From positions 806,001-870,000 of the forward strand of contig NZ_FQXP01000003.1 in NCBI RefSeq assembly GCF_900130005.1: DNA of 64,000 bases, written 5' to 3'. The DNA is from Clostridium collagenovorans DSM 3089 (GTDB lineage: Bacteria > Bacillota > Clostridia > Clostridiales > Clostridiaceae). A program made the position numbers and the translations under genes. Below, piece by piece: positions 44,405 to 52,802 of this stretch; the stretch's first letter is position 1; every line of letters starts with the position of its first letter. Under the pieces are notes generated by a model. That model was not told the origin of the DNA, did no database searches, and was given only the letters and a program-made list of their open reading frames with translations.

Positions 44405-45895
44405 TTATTTTTCGCTGTATAATATTTCAAATGTTATTGTTCCCTTGTAGTCGCCAACAGGGATATTTGTTTCTGTTGGCTGTGCAAAGCAAACATTGAC
44501 CCCATTATCAGTATTTGCCTTGAATGTAGCAACACTGGTGTTGACATTCCCCAATGCTTTACCATTGACTAGCAAAGCGGAAGTGACTATATATTTCGCT
44601 GTATCATTCTGCCTTGTCAATTTCAACTTTGCGTCATCAGTTACATTTCCGTCATTCTTGATTGTCACATCCACCTGTCCCTGATAACCTAAATCAAAAG
44701 GTTCATCTTTGCTAGCAGAGATTGTGCTTGTGCTTTCTAATTTTCCCACAATCAGCGTGGTGGCAGGAATGGTAATCTTATAAGTTGCATTATTGGTTGA
44801 TATAGTATGCTGGACTTCATCCGACTGCGTATAACTTCCTTGTCCGGCATATTGTACAGAAACGATGTGAGAGGAATTTGCCCTAAGATTAGAAAATGTA
44901 TTGTTTGTCCCCCAGTTCCCATCATCTAACTTATAATATACTTCACCATATGGTTCTTGATAATTCGTCAGATTTACTATGATAGAGTTTGCAGTCTTGA
45001 TGGCAGTAAATTCCGGAACAGGGGTTTTAAATACCTGATATGTTGCGGAACAATCTCCCGGAATAGTACTATTAAATCCACCTGCATAACAATTTATAAT
45101 ACCACCAGTAACAATAATTGAGTTAACGTCATAAGATTTTCCATAATCATTTTTCACCTTATTTCCTCCAATCATGGTTACAGTACCACCATGAATATAG
45201 AGATTTCCTCCCTTGACAGCGGTGCCTCCGCCCCAATAATTAGAAGCTCCATGTAATTTAATGCTTCCAGTGGATTGTTCAGTAAAATGCAATTCAGCGT
45301 TATCTGCAATGTTAACTGCATCTCCAAAACCGTCTTGGCTTGCCTGAATAATATTTTCACCTATTAGTGTAATATATACTTTTGCATTTGATGATATTTT
45401 CAAATTACCATTTGGACTTTTCAGGTTCATATTCTGAAATGTTATATTTGCTGTTACTCCATCGCTTACAATAATCTTGTGTGATGTAGCGGTTCCTGTA
45501 ATCATATAATCTCCGCTTTGCGTGATGTTTGCGTCCACATCGGAAATATCAATAATACTTGCTCTTGCTGATAAAAGAGCATTGACAGCTTCCATTTGTT
45601 CCTGTGATTCATCTTCTTGTCCGCCAATATTCTCTATTGCCTCTGCCTGTACCATTCCCACAGGCTCATTTGTGACTTTTTGTACTTTTTCATTTTCTTG
45701 TTCTGGTGTGGATTTAGATTCTATATCTGTACTTTTTTCCATAGGTACAGCCGTTTGGTCCAACTCCAAAATTTCGTCTGTATCGCTCTGCATGACAGCT
45801 TCTGTTTTTTCCGCATGAACAGGATGGACGGTACATGACAATCCAAGAACTGCTACCAACGCACAAGCACTCAGTTTCTTAAAATTTTTTTTCAC
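44405..45895 (-). CDS. Large secreted surface protein with beta-helix-like, Fn3-like and TIP/GxYxG domains
   Basis: The 496-residue product starts at GTG 45895 with AAAGGAGATG upstream and has a signal peptide cut near VHA-EK. Residues 30-110 are acidic and disordered-looking. Residues 115-285 are a repetitive beta-helix-like region (ANITFQNMNLKSPNGNLKIS, KGGNLYIHGGTVTMIGG) reminiscent of carbohydrate-binding Cthe_2159-type proteins. Residues 290-365 look Fn3-like (YYKLDDGNWGTNNTFSNL). The C-terminal 125 residues start YKITIPATTLIVG and end IPVGDYKGTITFEILYSEK, the module shared with two small neighbours. No wall anchor. First gene of the operon; glycan binding is inferred. Confidence 0.7.
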   Translation of the reverse strand: MKKNFKKLSACALVAVLGLSCTVHPVHAEKTEAVMQSDTDEILELDQTAVPMEKSTDIESKSTPEQENEKVQKVTNEPVGMVQAEAIENIGGQEDESQEQMEAVNALLSARASIIDISDVDANITQSGDYMITGTATSHKIIVSDGVTANITFQNMNLKSPNGNLKISSNAKVYITLIGENIIQASQDGFGDAVNIADNAELHFTEQSTGSIKLHGASNYWGGGTAVKGGNLYIHGGTVTMIGGNKVKNDYGKSYDVNSIIVTGGIINCYAGGFNSTIPGDCSATYQVFKTPVPEFTAIKTANSIIVNLTNYQEPYGEVYYKLDDGNWGTNNTFSNLRANSSHIVSVQYAGQGSYTQSDEVQHTISTNNATYKITIPATTLIVGKLESTSTISASKDEPFDLGYQGQVDVTIKNDGNVTDDAKLKLTRQNDTAKYIVTSALLVNGKALGNVNTSVATFKANTDNGVNVCFAQPTETNIPVGDYKGTITFEILYSEK

Positions 45896-46001
45896 GTTTT
45901 CATCTCCTTTCAGTATTATTTTTTGGGTCTGTCAGCCCCTTTTTTTTAATTATTAATATTCTGTCAAGACTTTTCTTTACGTTACCCTATTACCATATTT
46001 A

Positions 46002-46068
46002 AGTATAATTTATATTTATAACTGTTTCAACCAGAAATCGTATACAGTAAAAAAATAGTCGTAAACAG
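46002..46068 (-). promoter_or_regulatory. Promoter of the surface operon with upstream direct repeats (LytTR-like)
   Basis: On the minus strand TTGAAA (46030-46025), a 17-base spacer and TATACT (46007-46002) form a good sigma-A promoter about 105 bases before the first gene. Directly upstream are two direct repeats, CTGTTTACGA (46068-46059) and CTGTATACGA (46047-46038), with a 21-bp period. This is the spacing of LytTR-type activator sites (AgrA, VirR). The regulator is not encoded here. Confidence 0.6.
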
Positions 46069-46152
46069 GTAATTTATAATTATTTTTTCTTGCCTGTTTT
46101 TCTGTATTCTCTTATAATTATAAAAAAAGAGAGTAATGTTATATCACAGCAT

Positions 46153-46209
46153 ATGTTTACTGAACTTGAAATCATTGAAAAAACAAAAACGGTTTTGATA
46201 GATAGTTGA
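46153..46209 (+). pseudogene. Possible N-terminal remnant at the edge of the surface operon
   Basis: A divergent 18-codon frame, MFTELEIIEKTKTVLIDS, follows a GAGAG-like site 15 bases upstream. It ends where sequence composition returns to the AT-rich background. It may be the broken start of a gene once paired with the operon. A functional micropeptide or chance cannot be excluded. Confidence 0.25.
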
Positions 46210-46428
46210 AATAAATATATTATATATCTTACATTAAATAAACTTTAATCATATTTTATAGGATAAAAAATTTAATATGTAATAAATTACGGTAATATAG
46301 ATTTAATATTACAAAGTATATATAATTACCTCTTAAATTTTAAGGTATATCTTATTATTAAGAAATTTATTTTCTGCTTGAAATTAAGCTTAATACTTTA
46401 AATATAAATATTAAGGTATATAAGAAAA
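46210..46428. other. Gene-free AT-rich stretch right of the surface operon
   Basis: Part of the 600-base gap 45896-46495. Beyond the operon promoter and the small remnant I see only AT-rich DNA without frames, repeats or integration-site signatures, followed by the terminator of the nitronate monooxygenase gene. Confidence 0.35.
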
Positions 46429-46469
46429 GAGCTAGAGATACTCATAGTTTTATGCTTTATCTCTAGCTC
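46429..46469 (-). terminator. Terminator of the nitronate monooxygenase gene
   Basis: GAGCTAGAGATA pairs with TATCTCTAGCTC around a 17-base loop, 27 bases past the stop. Confidence 0.7.
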
Positions 46470-46495
46470 CAATTATACATTTCTAATTTTTCTTT

Positions 46496-47563
46496 TTAAG
46501 CTTCTAAAATTTCTTTTTCAAGCTCATTCATAAGCTCTTGTACAGGTACAATTTTATTAATTCTATGAGCATTATCACCACAAAAAATTAGTCCTTCTTT
46601 TGTATTTCCATTTACAGCCTCTATTAAAGCTTTACTTATACAATAAGGTGTTACTTTAGGATTACAATGAGTTATACAATCATAGCATCTAGTAACCTTT
46701 ATATTACCTAAGTAAGTTTTCTTAACAAACTCATTTTCTATAGCTCTACCTGGCATTCCAACAGGACTTGAAACAATAGCTATGTCTTCTTTCTTACAGT
46801 TCACATATGCATTTTTGAATTCCTCTGAGGCATCACATTCTTCTGTTGCTACAAATCTAGTTGCCATTTGCACTCCATTTGCTCCCAATTTTAGATATTT
46901 AGCAATATCTTTTCCATCGAATACTCCACCAGCAACTACAACTGGTATATTTTTAGAATACTTTTCTGCATATATCTTAGTTTCTTCTATAATCTTAACT
47001 ACCTCATCATCAAAATTATCCATACTACTAAATATGTCATCTTTTTTAAAACCTAAATGCCCGCCAGCTCTTGCACCTTCTATTACAATTAAATCTGGTG
47101 CTATTTTATCATGTTTATCCCATAACTTTAAGATTACTCTTGCTGATTTTAGTGATGAAACTATAGGTGCTATTTTTACTCCTAAGCCCTTCACTATTTT
47201 AGGTAGTGACGTAGGTAATCCCGCACCTGATATTATTAAATCAACTCCAGCTTCTACTGAAGCCTTTACATGCTCAGCATAGTTATTGGTTGCAACCATT
47301 ACATTAACCCCTATAATTCCATTATTAGAGTTTTCCTTAGCTTCTTTTATATGTTTTCTTAAAGCTCTTAAATTAGCTTCTAAATTGTTCTTTTCAAAAT
47401 CTTTCTCATCATATCCAACTTGTGCAGCAGAAATCACTCCTATTCCTCCTGCCTTTGCTACAGCACTAGCAAGTTTACAACGAGATACCCCTATTCCCAT
47501 ACCTCCTTGAATAATAGGAAGTCTAGCTACTAAGTCTCCAATTTTTAATGCTTCTATCTTCAT
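46496..47563 (-). CDS. Nitronate monooxygenase / NPD-family FMN-dependent oxidoreductase
   Basis: The 355-residue TIM-barrel product matches the 2-nitropropane dioxygenase/FabK family. It has LPIIQGGMGIGVSRCKLASA at the N-terminus, the FMN-site IVIEGARAGGHLGF near residue 185, IPVVAGGVFDGKDIAKYLKLG and GANGVQMATRFVATEECDAS. A Cys-containing segment, RCYDCITHCNPKVTPYC, lies in the C-terminal region. The family oxidises nitronates; in anaerobes the physiological role is unclear, and FabK-like enoyl reductase activity is possible but there are no fatty-acid genes here. ATG 47563 has GAGG close upstream; ATG 47572 is an alternative. Confidence 0.82.
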   Translation of the reverse strand: MKIEALKIGDLVARLPIIQGGMGIGVSRCKLASAVAKAGGIGVISAAQVGYDEKDFEKNNLEANLRALRKHIKEAKENSNNGIIGVNVMVATNNYAEHVKASVEAGVDLIISGAGLPTSLPKIVKGLGVKIAPIVSSLKSARVILKLWDKHDKIAPDLIVIEGARAGGHLGFKKDDIFSSMDNFDDEVVKIIEETKIYAEKYSKNIPVVVAGGVFDGKDIAKYLKLGANGVQMATRFVATEECDASEEFKNAYVNCKKEDIAIVSSPVGMPGRAIENEFVKKTYLGNIKVTRCYDCITHCNPKVTPYCISKALIEAVNGNTKEGLIFCGDNAHRINKIVPVQELMNELEKEILEA

Positions 47564-47822
47564 ATTCCTCATATCCTTTCAGAAATTTAAATATCCTATT
47601 TTGAATATCAAATGTTTTGAATATCAAAGTTTATATGGCTATTATAAAGTATTTCATACCTTCTTTCAAGCCTATTTTTTGAATTAACTGTTAAGTTTTA
47701 TAATATTCTTTTTCTCAATAGCTTTATACTTCAAAATTTAATTTTAAAAACTTTCTAGTTTTAAATTAATGTTTTTTTGGAACACTAAGATAACAAAGAC
47801 TTATTAAAGGAGTTTTATTACC

Positions 47823-49004
47823 ATGAATAAAAAAATGAAATTTTCTAAATTTATATGTTTTATATTAATTTTTTTGCTTTCTTTTTCTATTATGCCTAAA
47901 TGTCTTGCAACAGAGGAAGCAGAAAACTCACGTAAAGAAATAGAGGACTTTATAAATAATTATTTTAATACCCGTAACAACTCTTTTATAGATGGAAATA
48001 TTGAAAATGTAATTAATAAGTACGATCTCTCAAAGGATAATGCTAAATATGCACTTGACCATGAAGTAAGAAGATTAAAATATTTACGAGATTGGTCCTC
48101 TGAAAGAGGGATAAAATTAGTTAAAATAAATTCTATTAGTAACTTTAAAAACTTTACACCTAATGCTAAGAATTGTTCACTTAGAGTTGATGAGGAGTTT
48201 ATTGTAAATTATGCTTATGAAAAAGGTGAAAAAAATATAAATACCTTTGGTATAAGCCTTTTTCACTTTATAAACCTTACTAAGCAAGAAAACACTTGGC
48301 TTATAAGCAAGGATTGGTACTTAGATTGTTTTGAAGATGCTCTTAAGTCCTATAATGGAGACTTTTCTAATTCAATCTTACCTGATCCTAAAGTAAAATC
48401 TCATGACATCTCTACCCTTATACGTTGTGAGGAAGATAACATAGTGCAGGTAAAAGAAAAGGGCTATAATAGAATTTCAGCAGCAAATTATGCTGATAAA
48501 TATTGTGGAGTAACTTCACTAAGTGATAACTCAGATAAATATGATAAAAAATACCCTAACTACACAGGTATTGGAGGCAACTGTACTAATTTTGTTTCTC
48601 AATGCCTTGGAGATAAGGAAGGTGGTCACCTTCCTCAAGATTATACTTGGTGTAGTACTGTTAAGAATGGAAAACGTGATAGTTCTCCTTCTTGGATTAA
48701 TGCTGATGCCTTTAAGGATTATATTTTATATAGTGGTAAAGGTAAAATAATTAAAAATGGTGATTTTAAAAATCTACTTTGTAAAAATGAAGAAAGTACT
48801 AAACATTCCTTTTGCAATTTGCAAATAGGTGATGTGGTTTCTTATTCTAAAAAGGGTGATATTGATCATAATGCTATTATAACTGGCTTTGATTCTTCTG
48901 GTTACCCACTTATAAACTCTCACACCGTTGATAGATATCATGTTCCCTTTGATTTAGGTTGGGGAGATAAAGGAATATCCTTTTATATGATTCACATAAA
49001 ATAA
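47823..49004 (+). CDS. Secreted amidase-domain protein (Amidase_6 family)
   Basis: The 393-residue product has a signal peptide (residues 1-29, cut near KCLAT). Its N-terminal part (30-200) is a helical/NTF2-like region. The C-terminal part (about 215-393) is the putative amidase domain: RISAANYADKYCG, then GGNCTNFVSQCL with the likely nucleophile Cys254, and DHNAIITGFDSSGYPLINSH with the catalytic His. Such CHAP/NlpC-like enzymes cut amide bonds, probably in peptidoglycan. AAAGGAG precedes the ATG. Confidence 0.82.
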   Translation: MNKKMKFSKFICFILIFLLSFSIMPKCLATEEAENSRKEIEDFINNYFNTRNNSFIDGNIENVINKYDLSKDNAKYALDHEVRRLKYLRDWSSERGIKLVKINSISNFKNFTPNAKNCSLRVDEEFIVNYAYEKGEKNINTFGISLFHFINLTKQENTWLISKDWYLDCFEDALKSYNGDFSNSILPDPKVKSHDISTLIRCEEDNIVQVKEKGYNRISAANYADKYCGVTSLSDNSDKYDKKYPNYTGIGGNCTNFVSQCLGDKEGGHLPQDYTWCSTVKNGKRDSSPSWINADAFKDYILYSGKGKIIKNGDFKNLLCKNEESTKHSFCNLQIGDVVSYSKKGDIDHNAIITGFDSSGYPLINSHTVDRYHVPFDLGWGDKGISFYMIHIK

Positions 49005-49088
49005 GAGCTGTATTATTAAGAATTTACGATATGGAATTCAAATATAGAATTCCATATCGTAAATAATTTACTTAATAATACAGCTCTT
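49003..49088. terminator. Giant nested hairpin between converging genes
   Basis: Outer 17-bp stem AGAGCTGTATTATTAAG with its mirror, and inner 18-bp stem ATTTACGATATGGAATTC with its mirror around AAATATA. They are stacked with a small asymmetric bulge. It overlaps the amidase stop and serves both genes as terminator. Confidence 0.8.
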
Positions 49089-49098
49089 TGCTTTTATC

Positions 49099-49647
49099 TT
49101 ATAGAGAAGCTCCTAAATCATAAACTTCCTTTAGCGCTTTGAAATTTTCTTTAACTTGTACTTCATCATCTGTGCATACCCCATAAGCTGTTCTAAACTT
49201 AATTCCTAAGTAATCACAAATTTCTTTTATAGTGTTTTCTACTAATGATGGTCCTTCGTTTGGTAATGCACCACCATAAGTTGTTAAAAGTACACATTCC
49301 TTAGTTTTTAGAAGCTCTTTTTCTTCTAATCCATATAGTCTGTCTATAAAAATCTTTAATTGAGCCGACATAGACCACCAATAAATAGGTGTAGCTAAGA
49401 CTATTACATCAGCTTCCTTTATTAAAGGATATATTTCTTGCATATCATCCTTAACTACGCATCTTTTTGATTTAAGCATTTTGCAGCCATTACAACTTGT
49501 ACAACAAGCAATTTTCTTTTCTTGTAGCACTATTTTATTTACTACAGCATCATTATTAGTACTTACTACCCCTTTTAAATACTCATCCAATAAAAGGTCT
49601 GTATTTGCTTTCTTTCTTGGACTCCCCATTAACGCCAATACCTTCAT
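49099..49647 (-). CDS. NADPH-dependent FMN reductase / flavodoxin-like oxidoreductase
   Basis: The 182-residue flavodoxin-fold product opens MKVLALMGSPRKKANTDLLL, where GSPRKKANT is the FMN phosphate loop. It carries the Cys-rich CTSCNGCKMLKSKRC stretch near residues 48-62 and LATPIYWWSMSAQLKIFIDR near 85-105. The family reduces flavins, quinones or iron with NAD(P)H; cysteines like these bind Fe-S clusters in iron-sulphur flavoproteins, but only part of that pattern is present. AGGAGGT precedes ATG. Monocistronic. Confidence 0.87.
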   Translation of the reverse strand: MKVLALMGSPRKKANTDLLLDEYLKGVVSTNNDAVVNKIVLQEKKIACCTSCNGCKMLKSKRCVVKDDMQEIYPLIKEADVIVLATPIYWWSMSAQLKIFIDRLYGLEEKELLKTKECVLLTTYGGALPNEGPSLVENTIKEICDYLGIKFRTAYGVCTDDEVQVKENFKALKEVYDLGASL

Positions 49648-49756
49648 CCCTGTACCTCCTAATTTTTATGCATAAATTCATAATAATATTATAAAGTCTT
49701 TTTACAGATTAATACAGTAATTTATTGTTAATATTCTATAAATTACTTACTTTTAC

Positions 49757-51487
49757 TTAAGCTAAGTATTTCTCCTTAAAATCCTCTTTATTTCTATTAA
49801 GAGTACGATATATTCCTTTTTTAGACATTAACTCTTCATGGGTTCCTCGTTCTTCTATACCCTTTTCTGTTAAAACTACTATTTCATCTGCATTTTTAAT
49901 AGTTGTAAGCCTATGAGCTACTACTAAGGTTGTTCTTTCTTTACTTAACTCTTCAAGAGACTTTTGTATTTCATATTCCGTTACATTATCTAGAGCTGAA
50001 GTAGCTTCATCTAAAATCATAATAGGTGGATTCTTCAAGAATACTCTTGCAATAGATATTCTTTGTTTTTGACCACCAGATAATTTAACTCCTCTTTCTC
50101 CAACATATGTGTCATATCCCTTTGGAAGACTCATTATAAAATCATGTAATCGTGCTTTCTTACAAGCTTCTATTATTTCTTTATCTGTAGCTTCTGGATT
50201 TCCATATAATATATTTTCTTTTATTGTACCAGTGAATAAAAATACATCTTGTTGCACTATTCCTATATTTTTTCTTAGGGATTTTAAAGATAAATCCTTT
50301 ATGTTTACGTCATCTATAGTTATTTCGCCTTCTTCAAAATCATAAAATCTTGGAATAAGGCTACATAAAGTAGTCTTTCCTCCACCTGAAGGTCCAACTA
50401 ATGCTATAGTTTTCCCACTTGGGATTTCCAAGGAAATATCTTCCAATACGCTATTGTTGTCTTCATATTTAAAGCTTAAATTTTTAATCTCAATGTTACC
50501 TTTAACTTCACCTAAAGTAATAGGGTTAGGACTTTCATTTTCAGTTTTTTCCTCTATTATATCTAAATATCTTTGGAAACCTGTCATCCCATTTTGATAC
50601 ATTTCTGCAAAATTAGTAAGCTTTTTAATTGGTTGAATAAACATCTTTATATATAATAAGTAAGCTGCAAAATCACCAGGTGTTATTTTATCCATATACA
50701 TAAAATAAGCTGCAGCAACTAATACAACTAGTTCTAATATATCTGTTAATAAGTTCATACCTGAAAAATATTTACCCATTACCTTATATGCAGCTTCTCT
50801 AGCCTTTTTAAAGGTTGTATTACTTTTTTCAAATTTTTCTAATTCATTTTCTTGAGCACCAAAGGATTTTGTAACTCTTATTCCCGCAATACTATTTTCA
50901 AGAGTAGCATTTACTTCTCCAGTTTTTACTCTTGTTTCCATAAAGGCTTTTTTCATTTTATTCTTTTGAATAGCAGCAAACAGCACTATAAAAGGAATAA
51001 CTGCAAAAATCATAATTGTTAATGGTACATTTATTGTACATAAAATTATAAAGGATCCTACTAACATTATTAAGGATATAAATAAATCTTCTGGTCCATG
51101 GTGTGCAAGCTCTGATATATCCATTAAGTCATTTATAATTCTAGACATTATGACTCCTGTCTTATTTTCATCAAAATAAGAGTTAGGTAAGTCCTGTAAA
51201 TGAGTGAATACTTCTCTTCTCATATCACCTTGCATTCTTACCCCTACAACATGTCCCCAATATTGCATAAAGTAGTTCAAACAAGCCTTAAATACAAATA
51301 TTAATAACAACATAATTCCAAATACGAAAATCATATTTAACTTTCTATTTGGAACTATATCATCGATTACATTTCTTGTAAGCATTGGATATACCAAATC
51401 ACAAACTGATAATAAAAGTGCCGCCAATAAATCTAATAAAAATAATTTTTTATATGGTTTATAATAAGTAATAAACTTTTTTATCAT
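49757..51487 (-). CDS. ABC exporter half-transporter (fused permease and ATPase)
   Basis: The 576-residue product has six membrane segments (about 15-300). A complete ATPase domain follows: Walker A LVGPSGGGKTTL near residue 365, Q-loop IGIVQQDVFLF, signature LSGGQKQRISIARVF, Walker B IMILDEATSALD and the H-loop VAHRLTTIK. It belongs to the MsbA/multidrug or lipid exporter type (ABCB-like) and probably works as a homodimer. Substrate unknown. AAGGAGGG precedes ATG. No partner half-transporter lies nearby. Confidence 0.9.
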   Translation of the reverse strand: MIKKFITYYKPYKKLFLLDLLAALLLSVCDLVYPMLTRNVIDDIVPNRKLNMIFVFGIMLLLIFVFKACLNYFMQYWGHVVGVRMQGDMRREVFTHLQDLPNSYFDENKTGVIMSRIINDLMDISELAHHGPEDLFISLIMLVGSFIILCTINVPLTIMIFAVIPFIVLFAAIQKNKMKKAFMETRVKTGEVNATLENSIAGIRVTKSFGAQENELEKFEKSNTTFKKAREAAYKVMGKYFSGMNLLTDILELVVLVAAAYFMYMDKITPGDFAAYLLYIKMFIQPIKKLTNFAEMYQNGMTGFQRYLDIIEEKTENESPNPITLGEVKGNIEIKNLSFKYEDNNSVLEDISLEIPSGKTIALVGPSGGGKTTLCSLIPRFYDFEEGEITIDDVNIKDLSLKSLRKNIGIVQQDVFLFTGTIKENILYGNPEATDKEIIEACKKARLHDFIMSLPKGYDTYVGERGVKLSGGQKQRISIARVFLKNPPIMILDEATSALDNVTEYEIQKSLEELSKERTTLVVAHRLTTIKNADEIVVLTEKGIEERGTHEELMSKKGIYRTLNRNKEDFKEKYLA

Positions 51488-51610
51488 ATAAACCCTCCTT
51501 TTTAATAATATTTCTTATGTAATGCTTTTTATATACTTCCCATATTATATCATATATTTTAATGAATATTAGCTATGTCAATATTATTATTTTTGGCATA
51601 GCTAACATAT

Positions 51611-52126
51611 TTATGATATATATACCAATGAATTTTTAGGTACATTACTATATATCCATTTTGCATTATTAATTGCAAGTCTTACACAGCCATTAGAGAT
51701 TTCATATCCAAGCCTACCATCTTTAATAGAGCCATCTAAGTTATATAATATAGAATGAAATAAATAATTGTCCTTGAACTGTGTATAGTACCAGCATCTA
51801 TATCCATGATTTTCTCCAAAATATAACCCCTTCACTCCTATTTTAAATTTTCCTAAGGGCGTAGGTGTTTCTTTTTTTCCAATGGAGCATGGGTAACTTC
51901 TTATTATTTTCCATGTTCCTTCCACATTTAAAAATACATTTGTTTTAAATTCTTTAGTATCTACCCATATTAAATAATTAGTTTCACTTTCCAGATTCTC
52001 ATTATTAATAAACTTAGTTGATATATCCTTATACTGTGAAAACTTTCTTTTGTTTTCATTATTTTTTTCATCATTAAAGTAAAAAAACATATATGGTTCA
52101 TAATAATACTCTTTTTTACTATGCAC
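51611..52126 (-). CDS. YkuD-type L,D-transpeptidase domain protein
   Basis: The 171-residue product has the YkuD fold from residue 45 on: YLIWVDTKEFKTNVFLNVEG, then PTPLGKFKIGVKG, the catalytic His in FHSILYN and Cys147 in EISNGCVRLA. These enzymes cross-link peptidoglycan or attach proteins to it. No signal peptide or membrane helix is seen at the N-terminus (MHSKKEYYYEPYMFFYF), odd for a wall enzyme. Start GTG 52126 is fixed by AGGAG 7 bases upstream; no upstream frame offers a signal. It may act on the spore cortex or in the cytoplasm, or be exported by another route. Confidence 0.8.
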   Translation of the reverse strand: MHSKKEYYYEPYMFFYFNDEKNNENKRKFSQYKDISTKFINNENLESETNYLIWVDTKEFKTNVFLNVEGTWKIIRSYPCSIGKKETPTPLGKFKIGVKGLYFGENHGYRCWYYTQFKDNYLFHSILYNLDGSIKDGRLGYEISNGCVRLAINNAKWIYSNVPKNSLVYIS

Positions 52127-52197
52127 TTAAGTTCTCCTAATATAATTTATATAATATCATTTTACTTAGCATTTCTTAACTTAGTGCATATAAGTTT

Positions 52198-52671
52198 TTA
52201 TCCTCTTAATGTTGCTATAAGCCTTTTAGGATATAGTAGTAGTTCTATGGCATGATTAATATCTTGAACTACTATATCTGCTTCCATAATACTTTTGCAA
52301 AAGGCTCCTTCTTTACCTATTATAGCCATAGAAAGAATACTTTCCTTTAACATAGCACTATCATTTCTTCCATTACCTATTGCTACTGTGACCTCCTTGT
52401 TAAGCTCTTCTATTATATTCTTTTTACTTAAAGTAGCATCATCTTGTTGAAAAATTTTTATATCTATAGGAAGTCCTTCACACTGGCTTCTAGCTGACCC
52501 ATGAGTATCAGCAGTAGCCACATAAAGCTTGAGTCCTAATTTAGAAAGCTTTATTATATTATCCTTAGTCTCCTCTTTTATAGCTCCATCTTCTGCTATG
52601 GTACCATTAAAATCAAATACTACATTTTTAATTTTCAGATCCTTATATCCTGGTATATAAACTTCTATCAT
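52198..52671 (-). CDS. HAD-superfamily protein with DxN nucleophile motif
   Basis: The 157-residue product is a short HAD protein: motif I VVFDFNGTIAEDG (Asp20), motif II-like YVATADTHG, motif IV VAIGNGRNDSAML. The second acidic residue of motif I, the general acid in HAD phosphatases (DxD), is Asn22, so phosphatase activity is doubtful. It is similar to soluble P-type-ATPase-like HADs. GGGAGG precedes ATG. It lies 71 bases upstream of the YkuD gene on the same strand. Confidence 0.75.
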   Translation of the reverse strand: MIEVYIPGYKDLKIKNVVFDFNGTIAEDGAIKEETKDNIIKLSKLGLKLYVATADTHGSARSQCEGLPIDIKIFQQDDATLSKKNIIEELNKEVTVAIGNGRNDSAMLKESILSMAIIGKEGAFCKSIMEADIVVQDINHAIELLLYPKRLIATLRG

Positions 52672-52753
52672 ATTTGTCCTCCCTTATAACGCCATTTAAA
52701 GTAACTTATATATTATTACTATACATTAAAGTCCTTATTATGTAAAAAATTCT

Positions 52754-52779
52754 GCCTCCTGAAAAAATTTTCAGGAGGC
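52754..52779 (-). terminator. Terminator of the ABC-2 operon
   Basis: GCCTCCTGAAAA/TTCAGGAGGC stem with TTTTTT on the minus strand downstream, 24 bases past the stop. Confidence 0.8.
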
Positions 52780-52802
52780 ATATAAAAGTAAATTTAATTT
52801 TC

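Noticed and set aside
46038..46068. Classic C. perfringens VirR box pair
   Set aside because: Spacing agrees, but several conserved VirR-box positions differ, so only a LytTR-like site is claimed.
42081..46209. Integrative element or transposon with attachment sites
   Set aside because: No integrase, transposase, terminal inverted repeats or target duplications were seen around the foreign operon; only truncated flanking frames support insertion.
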